Below, piece by piece: positions 23,877-32,842 of a DNA stretch of 64,000 bases; positions within the stretch are counted from its first letter, which is position 1, and the number at the start of each line of letters is the position of its first letter. The DNA comes from Oxytricha trifallax (lineage: Eukaryota > Ciliophora > Spirotrichea > Sporadotrichida > Oxytrichidae): positions 26,291-90,290 of the forward strand of contig ARYC01001482.1 of the NCBI GenBank assembly GCA_000711775.1, written 5' to 3'. A program made the translations under genes and the position numbers. The notes under the pieces are model-generated. The model was not told the DNA's origin. It saw nothing but the letters and a program-made list of their open reading frames with translations, and ran no database searches.

Positions 23877-23953
23877 TGTGAGTACAATTTCTCCCTACTA
23901 ATATCCCTCTAATGTTAAATTGCCTGTTTTGATAGAATAATTTATTACTCCAT
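21425..23953 (-). CDS. CENP-B/Tc5-type HTH protein, split by a retroelement insertion
   Basis: ATG at 23953 starts MEQQIILSKQAIQHQRD. With 22269-23884 left out, the frame continues without TGA through an Asn/Gln-rich region into a psq-type HTH (KHQAILLAQSLPLKQVTDKF, GVPVQSLKRQ) and a CENP-B/Tc5 DNA-binding part (LYKWFIEQKSRGEIVSAKI, then EQFYASKGWLDKFKNRYGLE). The C-terminus is acidic (DVDEEMEMIDIKNEMQDDDD) and ends near TGA 21427-21425. Two one-base shifts lie near 21750-21785. CENPB-HTH proteins bind DNA and often derive from pogo/Tc5 transposases; many ciliates have such domesticated genes. The insertion lies in the N-terminal Gln-rich part, between codons for YSQ and QIQQK. Confidence 0.7.
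22312..23826 (+). CDS. retroelement ORF, basic C-terminus, function unknown
   Basis: From ATG 22312 the frame reads RIEDGADLVAYFNDKQQERL and LADFAIQGLLSIDLNHHQAN, then Lys/Arg-rich KEEVEAKIRKRKLKENR. A one-base shift near 22730 leads into a long open frame with LPTLDIWGKPTLKPKQTPPT, WNELFKQNCSL and a C-terminal basic block FIKKKKRK. A TGA (23658-23660) follows, yet the frame goes on as RQIKQAQLKTIRQTAKSKKK and DSTTIERACPLY up to TGA about 23840. The basic tail suggests a nucleic-acid-binding ORF1-like protein. No catalytic domain is recognised. FIKK(K/R)(K/R)(R/K) is repeated in the truncated copy at 57 kb. Confidence 0.5.
23836..23875 (+). repeat. (ATT)n microsatellite tail
   Basis: About 13 tandem ATT units directly after the hairpin at the 3' end of the retroelement-like insertion and directly before the downstream direct repeat. 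The position fits a 3' tail used in target-primed insertion. Confidence 0.85.
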
Positions 23954-24019
23954 GTATTGTTAATAACAACTCTAAGGGATATTGTTTTACTACTGTTATA
24001 TTGCATCAGATTTTTATAC

Positions 24020-24664
24020 ATATGTTTGATTAAGTTTTCATATAATTATTTTGATTTTAATCATTAAATTTGTAATTTTAAAGTGAAATCTATTAATTTG
24101 CTGTGTTTTTGAGATTTTAATGATGCTAAATCATTTCTTATTGTTCTTATGAATCATTGTCGATTTATTGAATATCGCCAAATCCACCATAAAGTTACTT
24201 GAAAAGCTTTTTTTAATTATCCCTAAAAATATAAGATATAAGTTTAATTAAAATCGATAAAAAATACAGAATAAATAAGAAATATAAATTGATTGTAAAA
24301 CTTTTCATATTTATACAGAAATTATTTTTAATTTAAAGTATAAAGTAATAAAATTCTTACATTATTGACTGTAATTGTTTAATTTCTGAGTTGTATTTAC
24401 CCAATTTCAATTATATCATTTTATCCTGGAGTGTATAGAGTCGTTTACCTGATCCACTTAAATCACAATTATCTGCTATTGCTATTAATCACAATTCATT
24501 GGAATTATCAACAATCATTTTGTTTTAAATTTATTCAGTGTTATGATTTCTAATTATTAGTAAAGTATATTTAATGTAATTTTTAAAGAAATATTATTAA
24601 CAAATATATCAAACACTTCTAAATAATTGGATATAAATCTATAAATAATATTATAATTATATCA
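24020..24664. other. AT-rich stretch without recognisable gene
   Basis: Very AT-rich; no frame with coding-like composition on either strand. Confidence 0.5.
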
Positions 24665-24832
24665 TCACTTCCTGACAAAATCCTTGATGGTGGTATACTT
24701 ATCAATGACGTTGGAGTGCTTGAGTTGTCCTTTCACCTGAAATTCCTTATCTTTTATTAGATTTTTCACATCACCACGGAATTGCTTGTATTCTTTAATC
24801 TGGGTTGGTATCATTTCTGTGTTTAACGGATC
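24665..24832 (-). CDS. isolated C-terminal coding block
   Basis: Minus-strand reading gives DPLNTEMIPTQIKEYKQF, RGDVKNLIKDKEFQVKGQLK, DKYTTIKDFVRK and a TGA at 24667-24665. GC content and codon use stand out from the AT-rich flanks. No upstream part is adjacent, so this looks like the last coding segment of a gene whose other segments are elsewhere or separated by long IESs. Family not recognised. Confidence 0.45.
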   Translation of the reverse strand, partial: DPLNTEMIPTQIKEYKQFRGDVKNLIKDKEFQVKGQLKHSNVIDKYTTIKDFVRK

Positions 24833-24839
24833 TTAATGT

Positions 24840-25185
24840 CCCTCAGAATTTATTTAGTTTATAATAAATTACTTTAATGAATTAAAAATATAATCTCGAA
24901 ATAATAAGGGTGTTTAGGTATATAAAATAATAGGTTAGAATATTTATTAAAACCATCTGTTTCTTATTATAAGATTTATTTTGATTTTACAACACTTATT
25001 CAGAGGGTAGTAAATTTTATATATTTCGCTTAATGTGATCTTCTTATTAGTACTCTTTTAATGCATGTGCTTGTCTTCTTCTTTGTATCTAATTAATTTT
25101 ATGTAATTATTGACATAGACTCTTATTATTTTTTATTAAGAAATATAAGAGTTCATGATATATTTATAATAAATATCTTGAGTTA
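24840..25185. other. AT-rich stretch without recognisable gene
   Basis: No supported frame. It lies between two minus-strand coding blocks and may be an IES or intergenic DNA. Confidence 0.4.
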
Positions 25186-25189
25186 TTCC

Positions 25190-25410
25190 TTCTGCTCTTT
25201 AATTGTATTAAGAATCCCCACGACATCTTTAAGGTGTGGAGACTGATCTCTCCCCTGATTTTTACCAAAGGAAAATGTCGATGTCTCACTCATTGAAGTG
25301 TAATTATGATAGCCCAGCTAACTGTAGAAACCTTACTCAAAGTCTTTCTAGGGATATGGATAGAAGAAATCACATTTGTCAACTCGAGATTATCAAATAA
25401 TACGAATAAG
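25190..25410 (-). CDS. isolated coding block, unknown gene
   Basis: Reads VDKCDFFYPYPQKDFEQGFY, SQLGYHNYTSMSETSTFSFG and SPHLKDVVGILNTIKEQKEQ on the minus strand with no TGA and three to four Gln codons as TAA/TAG. Composition is coding-like. Not recognised; probably one macronuclear-destined segment. Confidence 0.4.
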
Positions 25411-25489
25411 TATGGTAAATCACATTAAGTTTATGTCTAATAATATATAAGATTGACTGAAACCAACCAATCTACTTAATAATCTATTT

Positions 25490-25670
25490 GGCGTTGGACT
25501 TCTCCGTCTCATAGCACTGAGGGAATATTTATGGGGGGGGCAGGTGTCACATTATATTTCACTATGTATTACTTGGGGAGGGTCGGCATTTTACTTGAGT
25601 AGTCATCAAGTGCATGTGGGTGTGTAACTCTTATATAAGAGTGAGTGTTGTTTTGATACTTTTCTAGAGG
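25490..25670. other. GC-richer non-coding patch with G8 tract
   Basis: Contains a run of eight G at about 25534-25541, GGGGAGGGTCGGC, and GTGTGTAACTC. It is unlike the surrounding AT-rich DNA. No reading frame or RNA fold is convincing. Confidence 0.3.
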
Positions 25671-25892
25671 AGATCTTAACCTTTTTTGCTTGAAGAAATT
25701 ATATTGCTCTTAAAGTTAATTATCTTTAATGAATTTAGTAAATTTCACTTAATGTTATTAACATAAAGTAATGCGTATTTACAATCAGGTTTATTATAGT
25801 TTCTGTGAGTAATATTGTTAAGATTAAAATGATAGTTGACTGGGCAAATCAAAGTATCACTGTTACTATTTCCATTTTTTAATCTTTGAGTT

Positions 25893-26133
25893 TATAACAT
25901 ATTTCTCTTAGCAATCGTCCTGCTTGACCACCTAATTTCTTGATTTCCTCAACGACAGCGTCAGCAGGTCTTGCAGTGTTCTTGCTAGCTTCTCCACTAA
26001 CTGAACCACCGAGATCATTAACGACGACCTTAGCACCTCTTGAGGCAAGTAGGTGAGCGTAGGCTCTTCCGAGACTAGCTCCTGCACCTGTGACTATAGC
26101 GACTTTACCGTCAAATATAAGTTATTGAGACAT
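25893..26133 (-). CDS. HSD17B4/MFE-2-like short-chain dehydrogenase, first coding block
   Basis: ATG at 26133 gives [20 protein letters not shown] with the Rossmann motif [12 protein letters not shown], then [20 protein letters not shown] and [16 protein letters not shown]. This is the N-terminal cofactor-binding half of the peroxisomal multifunctional enzyme type 2 family of SDRs (TGAGxGxGRAYA, VVVNDLGG, A-x-x-V-V-x-E-I). The coding block stops near 25900 after about 75 residues, before the catalytic Ser-Tyr-Lys part, and no continuation is found nearby. In a germline genome this fits a scrambled gene whose next segment lies elsewhere, or a lone duplicate of segment 1. Confidence 0.75.
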
Positions 26134-26455
26134 TTTATATTCGATTGTATATATCTTTTATGATTATAAAAATAGAGAGATTAATCGATCAAAGAAGGCT
26201 AAAACTATTTTTTAACATCATTAATTCCACATAAGACGCATTCACTTTTTATGTATTAATCATTTCGCCTTAGAAAGTACTTCACTATATTTATACATAT
26301 AAAGAAAGAAATTATTAAAATATTCACAATTATTCAAAGAATAATGTATAAAAATTACTAAAGAAATTGTTACTTTTTAACTTATAGCTTATCATGAATA
26401 AAAACTATAAATTTCCTTTTCTTATGATTGAACTGTATCATTATTAAAACTGTGC

Positions 26456-26661
26456 ATTATTGTAATCGCAATCAATTTGCTGTTTTTCCTTATCTAAAAG
26501 ATAGTAATTAGTTGCCGCGTCGTTCATGTCGTAATTCTCAATGCTTTCAATAATGAACTTTCTGAGGAAGCCGAATTACTACACTTTTTCTTCAACTTCA
26601 TAGTCTATTAGTATTGGCTCATCTGCGTTGTTCCCTTGTGTAAATTGGGTTTTGTTATTCT
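26456..26661 (-). CDS. UBA-like C-terminal block of a SNF1/AMPK-type kinase (tentative)
   Basis: Reads DEPILIDYEVEEKVQQFGF, LRKFIIESIENYDMNDAATN, YYLLDKEKQQIDCDY. The pattern GF-x-x-x-x-I-x-x-S-x-x-x-x-x-x-N-x-A-x-x-x-YYLL is typical of the UBA-like segment that follows the catalytic domain in SNF1/MARK-type kinases. No kinase catalytic motifs are present nearby on this strand, so the rest of the gene is in other blocks. The assignment rests on this motif only. Confidence 0.45.
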
Positions 26662-26809
26662 ATAGGAATGTACTAAAATGTAAATTAAAATGATAAAGAT
26701 AAACAATAACTGCTTTGCCTTTATAATAAAAGAGTTGAGATTATATAGAAGGGTAAATATTCATTAACAAATATGTTTGCATTTGGTGGAGTTCAGATTT
26801 GCATTATTA

Positions 26810-28170
26810 CTAATTTTTCTTAATTAATTCAGCTTCCACTTCTTCGTCTGAGTTTTAAGACACTAATGGTGCAGCATATTGAGCATGATCATCTAGATAA
26901 TTAAAATTGCTGATAAAAAGAAGTATAATTTGAAATATTGAATATTTTAACTGCTTTTTATTAATATCATTTGGATTGTTATTGAGTAGAAGATTTTCTT
27001 GGCAATCTCCATTCATTGAAGTCACTAATCATTTAATTTTAAATTTATTTTTGTAATCCTTTAAAATTAAGAAGAAAATAGGTTTTCTTAATCATCTTTT
27101 CATAATATATTTACATAAAATGAATGAGTTATCGCTCTTACTCTAATCACTGTTGTTACTTTCTGCTTTATTATCTTCAGTGGACTACTTCACAAATTTA
27201 TTATAGACTCCGTTGTCAAGTTCGCAATTATTGCTCATTTCATATTGCCTGTTAATGTCCTTAACTCTAGGTGCATATTTTATCACTCTTTTATCCACAA
27301 TCATCTAAGGATCTATGGGCAAAGGAGGGATGTAAGTACTAGAATCTAGATCCCCATTAATTTAAAATATATTTACATTGAAAATGAATGTGATGTGGAG
27401 AGATAATAATGAGCTTTATACTTTTTTACATAAAATATGGGATTTTCCTACTATCCTTATGGCTTGAGATCTTGATCTTCATTAGTGTCCCATTTTGGTA
27501 AATCTTCTCTTGCAATAATATGCTTTCTTGTACTATTAGTTAATGTTGACGTTTTGCATATGGGCGTTTGTTGAGTATGTTTGCAGAGCTGAATTGTTTG
27601 ATTTATTTCTCTATATTCCAAAACTCATTTATTAATAATAATGTTTTAATACTAAATTTATTAGAAAAATCAAATATCTTTAATTGTTCTAAATTATCAT
27701 TACATTCAATCTAAATGTAATTGATTTCAATTAGCTTAATTATGAAACATTTATTATTAAAAATATCTGTTTAATACTCATTAAATCAAAAAATAATTAA
27801 TTTACATTAAAAAAATGTAAAATAAACCTTAAATACTAATAAAGAGTTAATAAAGGTATCTATGAGCGTCTGGGAAATATGTAATTAATGAAAATTTACT
27901 TATAAAAAATTCGATCCTTTTTAAAATATTGATAAAGATAACAACTTTGATATAAAACTAAAATGCCATATGAATTAGAAAGCTTTATCTATAGTCAAAT
28001 TGACAAAAATTATTTCAATATGGGGTTTTTTATTCTATAAAAAAATCTATTTGCATTCTCAGCATCATACTCTATTAAATCTTTCATATGATCATCTTAT
28101 ATATCAGTATTTTCTTAATCCTTATCGACATGCTATTGGTAAGGCAGTAACTGTGAAACTCAATTCTTTT
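26810..28170 (-). CDS. series of short coding blocks separated by AT-rich segments
   Basis: Four minus-strand blocks look coding: about 28165-28035 (VSQLLPYQQHVDKDQENTD and DDHMKDLIEYDAEN); about 27600-27440 (REINQTIQLCKHTQQTPICK, REDLPKWDTNEDQDLKP); about 27360-27140 (STYIPPLPIDPQMIVDKRV, IKYAPRVKDINRQYEMSN); and about 26900-26815 (LDDHAQYAAPLVSQNSDEE). The segments between them are strongly AT-rich and fit IESs. Order and strand are consistent with one unscrambled gene ending in the UBA-like block to the left, but linkage is not proven. Confidence 0.4.
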
Positions 28171-28504
28171 ATAAATTAATTCTACATAATTTTATATTTA
28201 TGCTCATATTTATTTTAAATAATAAAAATCAGAGAAAAAAATGACTATTTTAATTTTTATAACGAGTTAGGATTACATATACATTAATTTAAGAGCACCA
28301 TAATGATAATTAGAAATGTTGATTTCTTAAATCGTTATTTGTAATTTAAAATTAAGGCGTCAAAATACCATTGTATTATACTTAAAATTATATAATGATT
28401 TAAAAAATATAAAGAAAAGCATCAATCTATCATACCAATAATAATAATAAATAATTTTTCTTTGATAAATAATCAAAATAAACTATAAAATACCAAATTT
28501 ATGT

Positions 28505-31051
28505 TTATTAATTGCTGCACCTATATCTTATCATTTGCATCATAATCCATTCTTTGAAGAGGATTCTGGTCATCCTCATTATTCACATAAAACTGTATCT
28601 GCTATACACCATTTCTATTATCATCATCCCCAGCAATATTGTCTACACCTTAGAAAAAACATAGATGTTGCTGTTATTTAAGGTATATATTAATTATGAG
28701 TTTGTTGATACGATTTATATAGTTATTACTAGTATTGTTACTGAGCATCCAGCCTAAATTGATTGATTTCTTGCATTTAATCTCTGAAGTACTATTAAAA
28801 GTCTTTAGTCTGTGGAGTAGGCTATTGTTGCATAACTTCATCCTCATCTGTCTACAATTATTGCTGCAACTGTTCTTAAACTTTTTATTAAAAACTGGGT
28901 TTAATTGGGTTGTTATTTTCAAATGCATAGGAAATCATTGCCATCCTCTTGACTCTTTCTTCTTCCTAGTCTAAGTAAGAAAACACTCTATCTGTTGGCA
29001 ATCTATTATCATCTCTTCTCTTTTTCTTGTTTGTTTTCTTTTTCTTTTTTGATGTAGGGGGCTTTCCTCCATATGCTTTAGCCAGTTCTTTCTGTCTTTT
29101 ATCTATATCGCCTTTACTTTCTTGATTTTGATCATCTGCCAGGTCAAGCGGAGCCAGGGATTGAAGCTTATCCTGGTCATTGTTATCAAAATTATCAAGG
29201 TTGGCTTTATCAAATTTATAAGGTAAATCCCCAATTAAAGAGTCCACACTTCCGTCTCTGGAGATATCTTTAAGTTTAAGTAATTCCTCCTCAATTTTAT
29301 CCTCTTCTCCCTGTGGAATAGAATCCAAATCAAATTGCTGTCTCTCTGACTTCAATCCCGTATTCCTTGTCTATTGCGAATTTCTCTTCTTATATCAAAA
29401 GTTGCTTCTTTCTCTTCTCAAATCTATAAGGCATGGGTATCTCTTCATCCTCGTCCAGCTCATCAACTTCAAAAATTATGTCTCCATCTTGATTTATGAT
29501 ATTTCGCAAATTATCGATTAAATAACCGTTCTTATTCACTTTACGGTTGAGGTTGTCCCTCATTGTCTCTAGATTTAATTGAATGTTTCCAAAGTCATCT
29601 ATATCAAACATTCCCATAATATCATCCAAATCGAATTGTATGTCTTTCTTGCGCTTCTTTGAAAGCTTTATTTTGTCAAAATCGAAGTCTGAATCGTCAG
29701 AGTCCTTATCAGGAAGGGTATCTTGAAAATAATTATATCAATATGTTTTATCTTTCTTCAACTCTATAAAAGATTCTCCTTCTGAAAGTTTGTTTATGAC
29801 TCTCCAAATCAAGCCTTCAGCATAATCCTCATCAATTTCTGCGATAAAATCTTCATCTAATAAGAATTAATAGTTGTCGTCTTTGGCAAATGGATCATAT
29901 CTAATTGCTATATCTTTTTCATATGTTTATGTACGTCTCGTTACATCTTTTTTTTATCCATTAACTATATATTTTTGAGAAAAAATACTAAAAATAAAAA
30001 CATTCTTAGATTACCTTAATTGTAATTCTTAGCATTATGGGGATCAATCAACTATGTGTAAATTTTATTATAGTGATATTTTGATTTCATAAGTTCTCTA
30101 AACAGTTCAAGACTAGCCAGGAAATCAGGATCCAGGAGTTTCTTTGAGACATCTGGGTAGCTGACATGAGTGATTTCTGAAGGATAAAAATCAGATTCAA
30201 GAGACAGGTCATCATACCACTCTCTCATAATTTCATCATCACATGAATGCCAGTCTCTTGGCTCAAGTTTTAGCTCTTCTTTTTATCTAGCTAGTTTCTC
30301 AGTGAATTCTTCTTTAAATTTATTGAACTCTATCTTGTTCTGGCTGGGCTCTTCAAAGTCTATTCTGTGCATTGGTATTTTGACTATGTGATCAAAACTA
30401 TTAGCTCTTTCTCTGAATTGTGATTGGTCTTTGGTTGGGGTAGGGAGGAATGAAACTTGCTTACTCTATAGCTTGTACTCAAATTTTTCAAGGTTTAATG
30501 GTTCGAATAATGATTAATCATTGGGATTGTAGAATTTTTCTGTTCTAGCAGACTCCAAAAGCTACTACTACAAACTTCTAGTGTCAATCTACTGGTCTTA
30601 CTACAAATGACTGGATTGTATCATAATTACTCTAGAATCATCGAGATCCATAGTTTAATCAGGATAGTCATTTGTCTGATTGAGTAAGTTAATACCTGAC
30701 AAATCACTTGGAAACATTTGTCCTTGAATATCTCTATAAATCTTCTCTAGATTTGCCAACTTTCTCAATCAGTTAATATTAGTATTTGATTATAGTAATA
30801 TGAAATATATATTAAAAGTTAATGCCATATTCTTCTTCTGAGTTGCTATCATTATCATCATAGATCTTATTGAACTTCTGCTCTTCCTTGAGTTTTCTTA
30901 CTAACTTCTATAAGACATCTTTCTCACTTGGCTCTTCATTTAGTAGTAATTTTGATTTCTTTCCCTTTTCATGATTATATATTTCTTTGCCAATTTGATA
31001 TAAGTTTATGTCTCTTTGAGAAGGCTGAATGTATTTATTAAAAGCTAACAT
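28505..31051 (-). CDS. large acidic Gln-rich protein, IES-interrupted
   Basis: Probable start is ATG 31051 (MLAFNKYIQPSQRDINLYQI). Blocks follow: KEEQKFNKIYDDNDSNSEEE; a 46-bp IES at 30771-30816; YRDIQGQMFPSDLSGINLLN; a long clean frame to about 30020 (DWHSCDDEIMREWYDDLSLE); then AEIDEDYAEGLIWRVINKL; DIMGMFDIDDFGNIQLNLET; VNKNGYLIDNLRNIINQDGD; a Lys-rich patch (SKKKKKTNKKKRRDD); and a Gln-rich end near 28510 (YVNNEDDQNPLQRMDYD). The xNGYLIDxxxNIINxDGDIIF motif resembles repeat motifs in large ciliate axonemal or cortical proteins, but I cannot name a family. One frame change is near 29345. Confidence 0.55.
30771..30816. other. IES, pointer AGTTAAT
   Basis: AGTTAAT occurs at 30771-30777 and 30817-30823 around a 46-bp AT-rich segment. 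Removing one copy and the segment joins SEEEYGIN to LRKLANLEKIYRD in one frame, with a TGA codon exactly at the joint (30769-30771). Confidence 0.7.
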
Positions 31052-31067
31052 TGAAACATCGTCTGCT

Positions 31068-32425
31068 ACAGCATGTTGGATGTATGGTGAGTTTGGCACT
31101 TTCAAGTTTAGAGATAGCCAATGTCTTAATTAGGCAATTGACTTGATCTATAAAAATCTTCAAGACCCTTAATTTCCAGTCAGATTAGCTGATTTAAATT
31201 AATATATGACATATAATTAAAATCAATTCAGATTAAAAGCATCTCTTACATAAACTTCTAGGCAATGAGGAGACTTTCCAATTCTTGAAACCAGCCCTTA
31301 AGCAAATATTTGAGTAATATCTAAAATTAATGAACGAAATTGATTCTGAAGATTTAGTATCAGCTTTAGAAGAAGTTGTTGCTCATTTTAAGGATGATAT
31401 AGCTCCTTATGTTTAGTTATTATAAAGAAGTTATTAATTTAAATAATAAAGTCCACAGTTCCTTTTGAATTCAATAATTAGATAAATATTATGCTTAGTA
31501 ACTTACTGAGTAATTAGTAGCCTCCTATCAAAGGCTTATATAAGTGAATGTTGAAGAAGACGATGGAGAGAGTGCTCTAGCAGCAGTAGGTTGTGTAACA
31601 ACTTTAAAAAGAATTCTAGACAGTTGCTCGAAAAACCTAGAACTACTCCACCACCTGGAGCAATTGTTCTATCCTATTCTTATGCATGCATTAACCTCAG
31701 ATGGACTTGATGTTATTGAAGATGGCTTGGATTGCATAGCTTTGATACTATACCGTGGTTAAGGAATTAGTACTTAAATGTGGAATTTATACCCTTAACT
31801 TCTTTACATAGTTTGTGGTGATAACTCTCAACCCAACTCTGACGGTAACTTTGGATAGGAATATTTATCCTAGGTGGCTGTAGCTTTGCAAAATTTCATT
31901 TCAAAGGATCCTCAACAGTTCTTATCAGTCCTACCAGGCAAAGATCAATATCCAATTCAAATGATATCCAAATTCATAGAAAGATGCTTAGAGATAAATC
32001 ACAATTCAAAGAACAAACAAGATTGCATCGTTATCATGAAAATTCTCATTGCCATTATCGAAAATTTGCAAGGCAGAGTGGATGACGCTCTACAGTTTGT
32101 TATTCAGACCTGTATGAATGAACTTAGAGAGAAGAACCCAAAGAATGTCAAGAGAATGATTTTACAAAAACTTTGCATGACTCTCTGTTACAACACCTAA
32201 CTAGCTTTCCAAATCCTTGAGAGCAACCAACTTACAGTACCATTTTTCTAAAATCTCATGCAGCTCTTACCTTAACTAAAGCATGATTTTGAAATTCGTA
32301 GAGTTATCTTTGGATTAGCTACAGTTGTCAACACTCCACCACAAAATTTACCACCTATAGTTGCTGAAAGATTACCTGACTTAGTCAAGTCATTGGCTAT
32401 GCTAAGTATCAAAATTAGAAGGTCA
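31068..32425 (+). CDS. importin-7/8-like karyopherin, internal block
   Basis: Begins ACWMYGEFGTFKFRDSQ, equivalent to the RACWVYGxF motif in the importin-7/Nmd5 family. After IES removal it continues DPQFPVRLKASLT, ETFQFLKPALKQIFEQYLKL, MNEIDSEDLVSALEEVVAHF, KDDIAPYVQQLTEQLVASYQ, ESALAAVGCVTTLKRILDS, HALTSDGLDVIEDGLDCIAL and ends near 32420 in LPDLVKSLAMLSIKIRR. These HEAT-repeat sequences match the middle-to-C-terminal part of importin-7/8, which carry cargo into the nucleus. The N-terminal Ran-binding half and the extreme C-terminus are absent on both sides, so this is a block of segments of a gene split across the germline. One frame slip remains near 31250. Confidence 0.8.
31180..31227. 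other. IES, pointer TCAGATTA
   Basis: TCAGATTA stands at 31180-31187 and 31228-31235, bracketing 40 bp of AT-rich sequence. Excision of one copy plus the interior joins FPVRL to KASLT, as expected for an importin-7-like protein. Confidence 0.85.
31413..31494. other. IES, pointer TTAGT
   Basis: TTAGT at 31413-31417 and 31495-31499. Removing 82 bp joins DDIAPYV to QQLTEQLVASYQR in frame. Without removal the frame hits a TGA after VTY. Confidence 0.85.
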
Positions 32426-32429
32426 TGCA

Positions 32430-32842
32430 TTATTTATTCCTATAAAAACTAAATTAAACATTTTGTAAAAATATTCTCCCCGTAATAATATTAAAGCATT
32501 AATAAATATAATTTTAAGAACTTTTTTTGCTTAAATTTCTAATGAAAAATTTTACTAATATTTGTAAGATATCTACTGCAATGTAGTTTATTATTTTGAT
32601 TTTATAGATTAAAAGAATTTAAAAAATAATAAATTTTTAAAAATTTACTGATCTATGAATATATACTAGGAGAATATAATTGTTGAGTAGAAACTCCATA
32701 CACATAATAATTGAGTAAAAAATGATAAAAATTATAGAGTAATATTTATGGCAATAAATTTAATACTTCTCTATAATTATATTATGTTGCTTTCTTTGAA
32801 TATATATGATTGATTATTAATAAATAAACAATTTATAATAAA
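32430..32842. other. AT-rich intergenic stretch
   Basis: No frame supported. It separates the importin block from the channel gene. Confidence 0.5.

Larger units (their letters stand above)
22254..23884 (+). mobile_element. retroelement-like insertion with flanking direct repeats and (ATT)n tail
   Basis: The body spans 22269-23869. The sequence TTATTACTGTGAGTA occurs at 22254-22268 and again at 23870-23884; the first bases overlap the (ATT)n tail, so the duplication is 10-15 bp. The plus strand carries an ORF with a basic C-terminus, then a short 3' region (GAAAGGGCTTGTCCCTTA, a GGGGGTCCCC hairpin) and an (ATT)n tail at 23836-23875. Variable-length target duplication, a 3' simple-repeat tail and a second copy lacking its 5' part (57072-57338) are typical of non-LTR retrotransposition. 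No reverse transcriptase is present in this copy, so it may be 5'-truncated or non-autonomous. Confidence 0.65.

Noticed and set aside
23797-24021. Minus-strand frame with a poly-Asn run
   Set aside because: It reads through the (ATT)n tail of the insertion; the true host frame in this region is a different one starting at ATG 23953.
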